Under the pieces are notes generated by a model. That model saw nothing but the letters and a program-made list of their open reading frames with translations, was not told the DNA's origin and made no database searches. A program made the translations under genes and the position numbers. Shown here in pieces: positions 45,327-56,843 of a stretch of 64,000 nt of DNA. This stretch comes from Theristus sp. LFF4_11. Its lineage: Eukaryota > Nematoda > Chromadorea > Monhysterida > Xyalidae. Location of the stretch: positions 1 through 64,000 of the forward strand of contig JASANC010002940.1 in the NCBI GenBank assembly GCA_030248135.1, written 5' to 3'. How positions within the stretch are numbered: position 1 is the first letter of the stretch; each line of letters opens with the position of its first letter.

Positions 45327-48300
45327 TTAATGGCCGGTCAGCGTCGTGTCGAGTCCGTACGTCTGCGCCAGTACCGCGCGACGCCTCTTGCGGCCGGAAA
45401 TGTAGCGCGCTGCAGCGTCATAGTTGCTGGCGGCGCTGCTTCTCACCGTGATCGGCGCATATCGCGCCTGGTCGTGCGTCAGCAGCGCCTGCTCGAACTG
45501 CGCCGTCGTGTTGACGCCCTCCTGCGCGAGCGTGTACTTGCGCACGATGATCGAGATTGGAAACGCCAACACGATGATGCCGCAGACGCTCGTCAACGTG
45601 GCGACCAGCTTGCCCGCTGCGCAGGTGCGAAATCGATATTACAAATAGGGATAGTGCACACCACACACACGCAAAAACACCAATGCACATGTTGACGCAC
45701 AATGCACATGATGATGCACAATGCACATGTTGATGCACAATGCAAATGATGATGCACAATGCACATGTTGATGCACAATGCACATGTTGATGCACAATGC
45801 ACATGATGACGCACAATGCACATGTTGATGCACAATGCACATGTTGATGCACAATGCACATGATGACGCACAATGCACATGTTGATGCACAATGCACATG
45901 TTGATGCACAATGCACATGTTGATGCACAATGCACATGTTGATGCACAATGCACATGTTGATGCACAATGCACATGATGACGCACAATGCACATGTTGAT
46001 GCACAATGCACATGTTGATGCACAATGCACATGTTGATGCACAATGCACATGATGACGCACAATGCACATGTTGATGCACAATGCACATGTTGATGCACA
46101 ATGCACATGTTCGCGCACAGTTTTCATGCAAATGCACATGTTCGTGCGCTCATCGACTCACATGCCCAAATCCGTGCATTTAAAATTTTTGCTTTCCTTT
46201 TTTCTTCTGAAAACAATGACGATGCAGCCTTTGTTCGTTTCTCTGATGCAAATCAAATGCAGATGCAAATTTAAGTGAATCGGAATCGATCAGTGCACGG
46301 GTTTGAGCATGTGCATAATTAAGTGCACGAACATGTGCATCAATGCGTGAATAACTTTTCAGTGTGCATAATCTCATGGGTCTTTTTAAGATTTGATAAC
46401 GAATGTTGTGTTGTTTTCATGATAGAAACTAAAAAAAGTAAAAAAAATCAACACGCACAAGGCGTCGCTGGTATCAGATCACCATATCCGACTGTAGTCA
46501 TCGTATTCACAATGCACCAACAGCTGGCCGGAATACTAAATAGACAAGAAACATAGTCTGAGAAACTAAGTAAGTTGGATGGTGAACAAATCAAACAGCA
46601 AAGAAAGCTGCAGTCAACCTGAACATGCTGTTCGGACACAAAAATGTACATTACCCAGTTTATTTTTCTTCTCGCTTCTGAATAATGTATGGCTGAAATA
46701 AGGTCGTCTCAAGACTCACAAGTCAAGTTTATATGGGCGTTCTACACAGTGAGTTTATTGGCGTTTTGAGCGAAATCACCTGTAGAAGCCAGTGTAAGGC
46801 AGTTTGTATTCGACGAAGTACAAAACAGTCGAGAAGAGCACGAAGCCGGTGAGCATGCAGATCACGAGCATCGACAGTTCACTGGCCGATTTGTGCATCG
46901 TGTCGGCCAACGTCTGCAGGCCGGAGCTGTAACGGGCCAACTTGAACACGCGCGCCACACGCAACACGCGCAGCACACGCACGACTAGCATCGCAGCTGG
47001 ACAATGGTATTTTGCGTTCAGGTATTTTTACTCTTTTGATTCGGTTTTGAGACCACATTGGATTCGGTTATGTTTTCCGTGTTTGTTGTTGTTGTTGTTG
47101 GGAATTTTAGGCGATGTTTTTAGCCACACGGCTAACACAAAAAAGCGTACAAAACGCCGTCGAGTAGGGTGACCATCGAAGTTTCTCTGTCATTAAGTGC
47201 CTACACACCCCTCGGCGGGGCTCGATTTTCCCAACGCATAGACAAGAGCCCACCACGAGGCCACCTGCTGACGCCTGTGTCGGGCGCGTCTTTGCAAATT
47301 TGGTACCGACTTCACCGAGCCCCACCTGTGACGCGTTTCAGCGAGTCGGCGTCAATGCCGCACACGGCCAGCGTCAGTTCAGCGTAGAACGGCAACACCG
47401 TGGCGGCGTCGATGACGTTCATCGGGGCTCGCACGAAGCGCGCCCGCTCGGCGCACACCGCCAACCGAATCGCCACCTCGAATGTGAACCAGATCACGCA
47501 CACGTACTCGGACCAGACCAGGAACTGCTGTGGTCGCGGGTCGTCTGGAAGAACGGTCAGCAATACGGTTTTTGTCGGTGGTATTGAGTTATGACATTTT
47601 TTTTCAAACGTGTCCCACTGAAATGACGTCATGTGCCGCAAAACATGCGCTTGTCGTTCACAGCAAACCAAAATTTCCGTTTAGCCGATTTCTTCCCGTA
47701 AACAATTGGTGAATGTCGAATCAGTCACACCAAACTGACATTTTAGTGCCTGTATTTTGGCAAACGGACGTTTTTAAAGCAAATGACGTCATTTTAGTTC
47801 GGGCACTTTTGAATAAATCCACAATAAAAACAATGAAAAACTGAATTTTGACAAAGAAAAAAATCACCGGCGGGCTCTTTTCGAGCGACGGAGGTCGTGT
47901 TTCGCGGCTCCTGGAATTGCGCCATCGAGCCAAGCACAAGACCTGGTGCAGAAAACAAAAGTAACAAAAGTTTTAACATGACGTTAGAGATTGTTATGGT
48001 AAAACAACGTTTGTTTACAAAGTTAGCATAGCATCCTGAAACGTATCGTCGTCTAGAAGCTGACGGCTTCCAGTTTAAAAAATAGCCAATATACCAGTAC
48101 CTCCAACCGATATGATGATCGCAACGACGGAGATGATTGAGACCGCGTGCGCCAATGTCGACGATCTCGGCTCCTCCATGATTGTCCAGATTCGTCGACG
48201 CACGTTGCCGAATCGAACACTGGCGAACGGTGACGCGACCGCTTCGATCACGGTGTCGCGACGCCGCGTAACGCCTTTCAACGACTGCAGTACCGCTGGA

Positions 48301-49975
48301 AAAAAGTCACGCAAAACCCGAAAAAGTCAACAACTGTGACTTGTGAAAGTAAAGAAAACAAAAACAAATTGAGCTTTGCATCCGTTTAGTATAGCTAAGA
48401 TACATTGTATTACGACACACGGAAATAAAATTTCACTAAACTTGGTTACAATTTTGCTACCAAATTTAGTTCCATGAACAGGGTGCCAAGCTAAACGTCT
48501 TTCCAAAAGAAAACCGTTGTGCAAAGGAAAGCGGTCTACACCGCGCCTCGTTCACCACTAATCATAGTAACCCTCAATGATGATTAGTGGGAAGCGTGGT
48601 ACATCGGAATTCTTTTTGTGCCACATTTTTTGGAGACAAATTTGTAAATGCTCCAAGCTAGGAACAAAATTTGCCAGCAGGTTGAGAAAAAAAATTCCGT
48701 ATTCCACTGCCGAGTTGTATCTCTTGGACAAGCGCGCTCACAAGGCAAACTTGCATCAGTAAAGCACAAGACTTTTTTTGCGCCAAACCGTCAAGGATTT
48801 TGAGACGAGACGAGACATTTGGTAAAAAAAACATTTTTTACAGAAAAAAAACATTTTTTTACAGACTGAACCAACCGTCGGGCGTACGACAGCATGGTGC
48901 GATAGCAGACTCCTTCAGAGACCAAAACGTGAACGCAAGGTGAAACAACGATGCGCTGATGTTGCACGGTCGGTGTACCACTTCTGCAAAATCTTCAGCA
49001 AGAATTGTTTTGTGTGCCAGGTTTTTTTCATCAGTGTCTGTAATGTTCCACACATTTCATTCATGAAAATTGCGTGGACTCCAATAGACATACATGTACG
49101 GTAGGTGGTTCCCAATTGATTTTAAAAAAGCGGTTTTCACGAGACAAAGTTAAGTGGTTGCGATGCGAGACGAGACGAGACCAAGTCTTCAGAATTTGAA
49201 GACGAGACAAATGAAAATTTCTTGAGAGACACATTTTGATTTCGTGGCAGCCCAAGTTTCCGACGCACAAATAATGCTAACCGATCATGTAATAATCGGC
49301 GATAATCTCCGCTTCGGCCGGCGGTCTGTCAAAGTAGTACTCATTGGTGTCCTCAACGTATTTGTCGGCGATCTTCACCCGATTTTTCTGCGACAACGTC
49401 GAGAAACGACCCAGTTTACTGCTCAAATCGTTCTGCAACGTCGACTCGCGGATCGACAGTCGTGAGCCTCCGATGTTCAAATGGACGTACTTAATTGTAT
49501 CACTGGCGCAGCCGATCTTGACGCTGTATCGAGTCAGCTTGTTTGTTTTCTGTGGTGCACTCAATTTTGCTTGCGCAACGTTGTTGTTGTTCTTTGCCGG
49601 AGCGCAACGCTGCTCCGGAGGAACTTGCGCAACGTCATTTTCGTTGTTGGACGTGTTCGGTGATTTTTGATTTTTCGGTCGAGTATTTGCGGTGCCTCTG
49701 TTAAGTAGCGGCTCAACTTCGCAGGTTGACCTGTGCTCGGGTGATGGCCGGTCAGACCGTTTTTCGAATGAGACGCTTCGCTTTACAATTGCTCTGACTA
49801 CGGATGACGTTTTCGGTTTTGCTACCGGTGTGCTGCTGTTTTCGTTCGAATCCAACAGAGCTGTTGTTTCATCTAACACATACTCAGCGGCGATGATTTC
49901 ATATTCGGAGTCGATCTTGTCCGGTAGCACCGTTGCAGAGCTCACTTGGAGCGATACTTCGTGAATGGTGGACAT
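45327..49975 (-). CDS. Kv-2: voltage-gated K+ channel subunit
   Basis: Model: complement join(45327..45616,46459..46535,46780..46996,47326..47544,47868..47942,48101..48295,48876..48983,49282..49975), 624 aa. The start is the first in-frame ATG after the last upstream stop. The N-terminal ~150 residues are polar and low-complexity. Then come T1 (VHLNIGGSRLSIRESTLQ), the HRP...CC block, S1 (~residues 305-332), a 25-residue S1-S2 linker, S2 (YVCVIWFTFEVAIR), S3 (VIDAATVLPFYAEL), S4 with all basic positions (RVLRVLRVARVFKLARYSS), S5, pore helix and TVGYGD (517-522), S6 ([13 protein letters not shown]) and a basic tail. T1 zinc ligands are changed: H235, C262 and C263 remain, S241 stands where Cys is expected, and a shifted Cys is at 238. 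PXP is PIS (548-550). The pore is split by a phase-2 intron as in Kv-3. The next intron holds a 19-bp minisatellite; another holds a SINE. Confidence 0.93.
45682..46122 (+). repeat. 19-bp minisatellite in the Kv-2 pore/S6 intron
   Basis: About 23 units of ATGTTGATGCACAATGCAC, with variants GATGACGCACAATGC at irregular positions. Because 19 is not a multiple of 3, all three minus-strand frames stay open for up to ~170-240 codons. The resulting Cys/His-rich frames are artefacts of the repeat. GTGCAT-type sequence continues more loosely to ~46340. Confidence 0.93.
47083..47266 (-). mobile_element. tRNA-derived SINE, copy 6 (Kv-2 intron)
   Basis: Reverse copy with a GTTGTTGTTGTTGTTG tail at its left end. 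The tRNA-like head is decayed (CTCGATTTTCCC instead of CTCGATCCCCC). It lies between the S2-S3 and S4 exons. Confidence 0.85.
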
Positions 49976-50551
49976 GCTTTGTGCAGAGCAAAGTTGACTT
50001 AAGAATTGCTTTTTTCTTCGATGGATGATCGACAGTTTAATTTTGATTTTTGGCAACTTATTTTAATGCTCATTCACTGACAACATTCTATCTAGATCCA
50101 CTGCTGAACAAACGCTGTCGTGCACTGACGTCACAGACATTTTCGCATTGTTGCCAAGAGATCTGCTTTGACAAGCTTTTTGGGCAGTTGCCCTTATGTG
50201 GATGTGCACAATTACCAAACCAAGCATCGATCGTTTCGAGTCACAATAATTCTACACAGCAACTTTTGTGATTGTTTGATGCACGTTAGCGGAGGTAATT
50301 GACAAAATGCAGCCTCTGACCGCCCCAATAACATTTGTTAGTTATTTCATCAGAATATTCATGTCATCTCTGTCGCACGTAACTCGTTCCTGAGACTTTA
50401 TTTGCGAATGATATTTTTAGTTTCTATTATAAATTTTTTATGACCGATAGACAACCTGAAACAGTGTACAGGGTGACCCAAAAGACGTAACAAAAGTAAA
50501 TGGCGCGTACGGCGAACTGGTTGTATGTGAAGCCATGAAATTTGAAACAGT

Positions 50552-51001
50552 TACCGTATTACCTCTATTAAACCCCCCAAAATTAAACCCCCCCCAAAAT
50601 AAACCCCCACCCCCTCGACAAGTTTCCAAATAATCCCCCCCCCCAAAATAATCCCCCATGGGGGATTATTGGAATCCTGTTTGAAACACATACCCAGCGA
50701 ATTCAGTGGCTGGTTGCAGTGAAAATGATGAAATTGTGCTACCAAAGGCCCCAAATGGATGAGTTAATGGTAATTTCATTACAAAAGGCTGTTGTAAAAG
50801 GAAATTTCTATGTAGAGTAGAAGTTTCTGCGACTTCCTTCCTGCCATGGAAGGTATTTTTGCCATTTTGCCCACCCCTAAAAATGGTTTCCAAATAAACC
50901 CCCCCCCCCAAAATAAAGCCCCCCCCCCAAAATAAACCCCCACCCCCAGAAGTCGCTGAAGAAATAAACCCCCATGGGGGTTTATTAGAGGTAATACGGT
51001 A
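50552..51001 (-). mobile_element. MITE family B, copy 2, next to the telomere-type array
   Basis: It starts TACCGTATTACCTCTATTAA and ends TTTATTAGAGGTAATACGGTA-like. Interior nearly identical to the copy at 58599, with C-run spacers and CCATGGGGG palindromes. It stops 17 bp before the TTAGGC array. Confidence 0.9.
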
Positions 51002-51018
51002 TAGAACTAAACAGCACA

Positions 51019-52055
51019 GGCTTAGGCTTAGGCTTAGGCTTAGGCTTAGCCTTAGGCTTAGGCTTAGGCTTAGGCTTAGGCTTAGGCTCAAGCTTAGGCT
51101 TAGTCTTAGGCTTAGGCTTAGGCTTAGGCTTAGGCTTAGGCTTAGGCTTAGGCTTAGGCTTAGGCTTAGGCTTAGGCTTAGGCTTAGGCTTAGACTTAGG
51201 CTTAGGCTTAGGCTTAGGCTTAGGCTTAGGCTTAGGCTTAGGCTTAGGCTTTGGCTTAGGCTTAGGCTTAGGCTTAGGCTTAGGCTTAGGCTTAGGCTTA
51301 GGCTTAGGCTTAGGCTTAGGCTTAGGCTTAGGCTTAGGCTTAGGCTTAGGCTTAGGCTTAGGCTTAGGCTTAGGCTTAGGCTTAGGCTTAGGCTTAGGCT
51401 TAGGCTTAGGCTTAGGCTTAGGCTTAGGCTTAGGCTTAGGCTTAGGCTTAGGCTTAGGCTTAGGCTTAGGCTTAGGCTTAGGCTTAGGCTTAGGCTTAGG
51501 CTTAGGCTTAGGCTTAGGCTTAGGCTTAGGCTTAGGCTTAGGCTTAGGCTTAGGCTTAGGCTTAGGCTTAGGCTTAGGCTTAGGCTTAGGCTTAGGCTTA
51601 GGCTTAGGCTTAGGCTTAGGCTTAGGCTTAGGCTTAGGCTTAGGCTTAGGCTTAGGCTTAGGCTTAGGCTTAGGCTTAGGCTTAGGCTTAGGCTTAGGCT
51701 TAGGCTTAGGCTTAGGCTTAGGCTTAGGCTTAGGCTTAGGCTTAGGCTTAGGCTTAGGCTTAGGCTTAGGCTTAGGCTTAGGCTTAGGCTTAGGCTTAGG
51801 CTTAGGCTTAGGCTTAGGCTTAGGCTTAGGCTTAGGCTTAGGCTTAGGCTTAGGCTTAGGCTTAGGCTTAGGCTTAGGCTTAGGCTTAGGCTTAGGCTTA
51901 GGCTTAGGCTTAGGCTTAGGCTTAGGCTTAGGCTTAGGCTTAGGCTTAGGCTTAGGCTTAGGCTTAGGCTTAGGCTTAGGCTTAGGCTTAGGCTTAGGCT
52001 TAGGCTTAGGCTTAGGCTTAGGCTTAGGCTTAGGCTTAGGCTTAGGCTTAGGCTT
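51019..52055 (+). repeat. Interstitial telomere-type array (TTAGGC)n, ~173 units
   Basis: TTAGGC, the telomere repeat of nematodes, runs 5'-3' on the plus strand for ~1.04 kb. Variants (TTAGCC, CTCAAGC, TTAGTC, TTAGAC, TTTGGC) are confined to the first ~240 bp; from about 51256 to 52050 the repeat is perfect. At natural chromosome ends degenerate units lie on the centromeric side and perfect ones at the tip, so this polarity would put the tip to the right, yet unrelated sequence continues from 52056. The Lys-Pro frame through the array on the minus strand is an artefact. Confidence 0.97.
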
Positions 52056-53441
52056 CGATGATGTTTTCTTTGATTTTTTTTGAAAAAAGGAACCTCTTTC
52101 CAAAATAAAAAATAAAAAGATTAGTTTTCTTATCACGAACCAGGATTTGCGAACCATCAATTGTTGACTGATTTTTGTCTGTGCAGTGTTTTTTGTTCTT
52201 CTTGGTATTACATTGTATTTCTGCATTTTTTGACTTGCGTGATCTTGCTGGTTGGTTTGCATTTTCATCATTTCAGACGTGACTTTTTTGGTGTCTCAAC
52301 AAATTTCAACCAAATTTCGCTGAGTGGGGTGTTAAGAAAATTTCGAGAGGGCACTAGTGCAGAAACACAAGTCATTGTGTTCAACTTGCTGGACCAAAAA
52401 ATACAAACCTTTGGTATAATTTGCTAACAAAGCTTCAAACTAACTGTGTGAATTTATTTGTTCACGACGTGAATGAGCATCGATATTTTATTACCAAAAA
52501 TCGCTTCGTGTGGTTTAATGTTGCTGGCGAAGATTCATTGGACCGGAATTCGCCGGTCCGGAATTCTTCGGGCCCGGAATTCTTCGGGTCGGAATAGCAC
52601 ACGAGCCGTTTTGGGTATGAACTACACTTTTTGGGATGTAGTTGTTTTGAATTTTTTCAAACTTTTTTGAAACAGTTAAAACAAATATGCGATGTGCACG
52701 TGGTTCAAACAATGCGCGACCAAACAGGGTTTGAGACAAACATAAACTGTTCTCATTACGCGATCCATGAAAAAAGGGTTGGAAGCAACAGTGATTACAA
52801 TTACAGTCGAATTCTCATTTATGGGGAATCAGCTGATTCGTCGGCGATTACGGTATGCATGCTTTCTGTGCAAACTAAACTCCACGTCCACAGCAGAGCC
52901 TGCACAGAAAGCATGCATACCGTAATCACCATCCAATCAGCCGATTTTATATTATTTAGAATTTAACTGTAGTCAAAGAAATTTTGATCAGAAATCGCAA
53001 GCAAGAAATATAAACAGTTAAAGCAACAGAATAAAAACTTTAATTATTATCAGTTGTAGAAAAACAAAATACAAAAGAAAAACATTAAGCGAAAACGAAA
53101 AAAAAAGAACAAAGAAACTGAAGTCGCGCAAAAAACGGACGTATGTATACACCTGTAAAACTGGCAACACATTTGACAAAAACACAAATGCAATAACCAC
53201 AACGTGAAACTATTGATAATCATTATTCCAAATACAAAAATTAGAAACAAATGGTTTATGTGAAAAATGTTTTGTTTTCTTTGGTAACATTTCAAGCACA
53301 CGCCAAGCGCTTCCGTGTATTAAGCAATAACTTGCATTAAGCATTAAGCAACCAAGCAATAAGTTCCGTGTATTACAAACCGGATTCGTTACAAAGCTCA
53401 AAAATTGAAGTAAACCGGCACAAATGAATGAAGCTTCGCAT
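52056..53441. other. Spacer between telomere-type array and Kv-1
   Basis: No gene. Contains four close CGGAATTC-type units (52545-52600), a MITE (52804-52969) and a short direct repeat of TTCCGTGTATTA with AAGCAATAA (53310-53375). Confidence 0.5.
52804..52969. mobile_element. MITE family C, copy 1 (166 bp)
   Basis: TA-flanked, with ends CAGTCGAATTCTC and AGAATTTAACTG. Inside, GATTACGGTATGCATGCTTT and its complement form long arms, and CCAATCAGC/AGCTGATT boxes occur. TA target site and CAGT ends suggest a Tc1/mariner derivative. Confidence 0.85.
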
Positions 53442-56400
53442 TTACACTTGCGCCAATGTCATCCTCCGTCGGACACGCCCCCCGAAAGTGCCACCGCCAC
53501 CATAGAATTTCGATTGTTGTTGTTGTTGCTGCTGTTGCTGTTGTTGCTTGGACAGGAGCGCAGCTTCGAGTTGAACGCGCGTGTTCACCTCCTCTTGCGC
53601 CAGCGCGAATTTCTCCACGATCATCGAAATTGGAAACGCCAGCACAATAATGCCACAGATGCTGGTTGCCGTCGCCACTGCTTTTCCGGCTGCATGGAAA
53701 TTCTCCGAGTTGACTCAATAAAAAAATATTCAATAGTAATCAAGTCAGGAAGGCAGACAAATTCAAAATGAAACGTCAATTGTTCAGCAACTAACCGGGC
53801 GTCTGCGGTACAAGATCACCATATCCGACCGTGGTCATTGTTACCACACACCACCAGCAGCTTGCCGGAATGCTGTAGAATCCGCTGCACGGCACATCAC
53901 GCTCCAGAAAATACAACACCGTTGAGAAAAACACGATGCCGGTCGCCAAGAACATCATCAGCATCGAGAGTTCGCGTGCCGACTTTCGCATCGTGTCTCC
54001 GATTGTTTGCAGGCCGGTGCTGTAGCGTGCCAGTTTAAAGATGCGCGCGACGCGCAGCACTCGAAGTACACGAACGACAAGCATGGCGGCTGTTTAGTAT
54101 TTGATTTTTAGTGCTTTCGGCGATGCCGTAATTCTGTTCATTCATTGCTATACGCAAAAATTACAACCGTTAGACTTTGGTTGCACATGGCACGGCAAAA
54201 TTATCCGCCACACACACTATATGTGACCAATCAGCTTGTTCAATTCAATTAATTAACCATTGAAACATTAAATCGTTAACGCTAACCAGTGACTCGCTTC
54301 AATTCGTCAGCATCAATGCCAATCAATGCCAGCGTCAACTCAGCATAGAACGGCAGCACGGTCGCAGCGTCGATGATGTTCATCGGACTTTTCATGAACG
54401 GCTTACGTTCGGGGCAGATTACGAAGCGCACGATCAACTCGAACGAAAACCAAATGACGCACGCGTACTCCATGTACACCAACCATTGTAATGGTTTTGG
54501 TTCCTCTGCAAGAAAAGCGTTTCACCATATCGGTTCTCGCGGAAACTGACCGCCTTCAGAGATGAATGGACATTCTCTAGACTGTTGCTCCAGCAAAATC
54601 ACGTTCACACTATTCTGGTGCTGGTGGTTTCCGACAGAAAAAAACGCTGGTTTTGTTTGCAGCAGCCCATTGGCTCTGAAATGTTTCACACTTTCAAAAC
54701 CTGGCGTTTACCTCTGACACCATCTTCATGATCGACATTCATTTGTTCGTAGAGCGACATATGATAGCCACGATTTCGATTGCGCACGCGGTGCAAATGA
54801 CATGGCGTCTGCCTTTGACGAAGTGCTTGATCGTTATTGTTGACCGTGGAAGACGGACGAGCAATTGAGTTTTCATTTGTGATGTTGCTTGTGTTCAGCT
54901 GATTCGGCGTCTGCTGGAATTCAGGCATCGAGCCAAGAATGAGACCTGCAAGATGTGTAATCCATGTTTGAATTCTCATGTTTCTTTTGGAAACAATCAA
55001 TACAATCATTGACACTGAGAAAGAACACGCTACTTTTTGAGAAATCAAATTTTATTCAAACCGATTGTGTGTTGTGTGAAATTGGATATGCCAACAAACA
55101 AAACGGTATGCGCTCGCGGCTCACCTCCAACCGACATAAATATGGCCAACATCGAGATGAGCGCCACAAACTGCGCCAGTCGCGACGATCGCGGCTCTTC
55201 CATGATTCGCCACAATGCCAGACGAATGTTTCCGTAGCGGACGTTGTTGAATGGTGAGTCGTCAACAAGCGTCATTCGGCGACTACCGACCGTGCTGTTG
55301 CTGGTCGCAGTTGCCAGCACCGCTGCAACAAACCCAGTCACTCTCTCTCACTCTACAATGTGTTGTTTTTTCTATTTTATGTTCCCGAAATCTAAAACAT
55401 CTCAGCCGGTCAGTAAATGTAAAAAACATGTTTTATTTGGCTGCGTAGTTCTAGTTAAACGTTGAAACGCTTTAAAAAAGTAGTGCATTGGTTCAGCAAA
55501 AAAAAGTTATGCAGAGTGTTTCACACATACCAATTCAAATAAAATTACAGCTAAATAAATTCAAATAAAATCAAGATATGCAAAAGGTTCGCATATGCAC
55601 AAAATTGGTAAAATTTTGAGCCAATGACTAAAGAAAAATACAGACATACAGTGTAACTCAATGGTTGGTGGTCACGTGATACATGGATTCTGTGCAAGAC
55701 GACCGCCCGCAATTCTCAGTAATTAATGCGCAGAATGCATGCATCAACCAATCAGCTAGTTGGATATGTTATTGAGTTAGACTGTAAAGGCTGTGCGTTC
55801 TAGTACAGATTTGCTTTTGATGCATAACTATTTATGTTCATAACCAAAATTACCGGCTGGAATTTTGCAACATGGAGCAATGGTATCTTGATTTAGCGTC
55901 CAGTAAGAGATGGCCAGCTGGAAGCGTGTTGTGCACATTGAGCTCGGTCGATGAACCGATTCTGCAGTTGCAAAATTTATTTTTTTTAAATTTTTAACAG
56001 CTGATAAGAAAGAACATCAAACACTGATGAATAAAATACAGTGTAAAAGAATAGTGCACTTGATGGTTGCTACCGACCAATCATGTAATAGTCAGCCAAC
56101 AACTGTGCTTCCGCTGGAGGCCGTTCAAAGTAGTATTCGTGCAGGTCCAAGTTGAATGCGTCTGCGTGCTCCACTCGTTCCTTGACGGACAACCTTGCGA
56201 ATCGTGCTAATTTGCTGGCGTCGTCTGCATTCAGGAGCGTCTTCTCTCGTATACGCACCTTTGATCCGCCAATGTTCAAATTTACATACACAGTGCTCTG
56301 TTTGTCGTCAGTCAGGTTTTGTTGTTGTTGTTGTTGATGATCCGGCGGTTTTGTCGCAATTTCATTATTGTTGTTATTCTCACATTGCGATGAATTCCTG

Positions 56401-56843
56401 TTTCTTATAACATTAGTAAGGTGTTTCGTTGTTGTTCCGCGCGGCAAACTGCCATTGATATCGAAATGCGCGTGATCGCGGCTAGACTCGTTACTGGTTT
56501 TGTCATCGTTTGCCGTCTGAAACGTGTTCGCGTTTGATGAACGCGTAGTTTGATCAGCGTTCAACTGAACTTGACTGGTGGTTGGTTGTTCCGCAGGCAG
56601 AAGATCGGTCACAATTTTCTCCACGGAGCTGCCTTGATTCTGCGCTATGATGCTTGCTTGAAACTGTTCGCTCCATGTGCTTAAGGACTCGCTCAACGGT
56701 TGCTTACCGTTGCTTTCTCTCACTGACGTCGAGCGCTTTTTCTGCGACCGAAAATTGAAACCGGTGTCAGAACTCTTTGATAGCGGCAGAACCGTGATGG
56801 CAGGCTGCTCCGAACGATGTTTACGAGCACGTGTCGAAATCAT
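53442..56843 (-). CDS. Kv-1: voltage-gated K+ channel subunit
   Basis: Model: complement join(53442..53689,53796..54089,54287..54505,54712..54945,55125..55322,55854..55961,56078..56843), 688 aa; all six introns are phase 1. The first ATG after the upstream stop is at 56843. Residues 1-184 are polar, Ser/Gln/Asn-rich. T1 spans 185-291 (VNLNIGGSKVRIREKTLL) and keeps the full HX5CX20CC zinc motif (H259, C265, C286, C287). Then S1 (~338-357), a long Asn/Arg-rich S1-S2 linker (358-435), S2 (YACVIWFSFELIVRF), S3 (IIDAATVLPFYAEL), S4 (R515, R518, R521, R524, K527, R530), S5, and a pore with TVGYGD (595-600) in the same exon as S4. S6 is [13 protein letters not shown] with the hinge Gly at 619 and PIS at 626-628 in place of PXP. 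The C-terminal tail has a Gln run of 11. It is a plasma-membrane K+ channel subunit; whether it conducts alone is uncertain because the gate proline is missing. Confidence 0.94.
55649..55784. mobile_element. MITE family C, copy 2 (136 bp, in a Kv-1 intron)
   Basis: TA-flanked; ends CAGTGTAACTCAAT and ATTGAGTTAGACTG. Interior arms TGCATGCATT/CAACCAATCAGCTAG resemble copy 1. Lies between the T1 and S1 exons. Confidence 0.83.

Noticed and set aside
45418..46139. Long Cys/His-rich frames on the minus strand
   Set aside because: They come from the 19-bp minisatellite, which leaves every frame open, and they overlap the real S6 exon of Kv-2 in the wrong frame.
49277..50056. Upstream extension of Kv-2 to 50056
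   Set aside because: That codon is TTG; the first in-frame ATG is at 49975.
50985..52271. 428-codon Lys-Pro repeat frame on the minus strand
   Set aside because: It is the telomere-type array read in one frame; a 6-bp repeat always gives a two-residue repeat.
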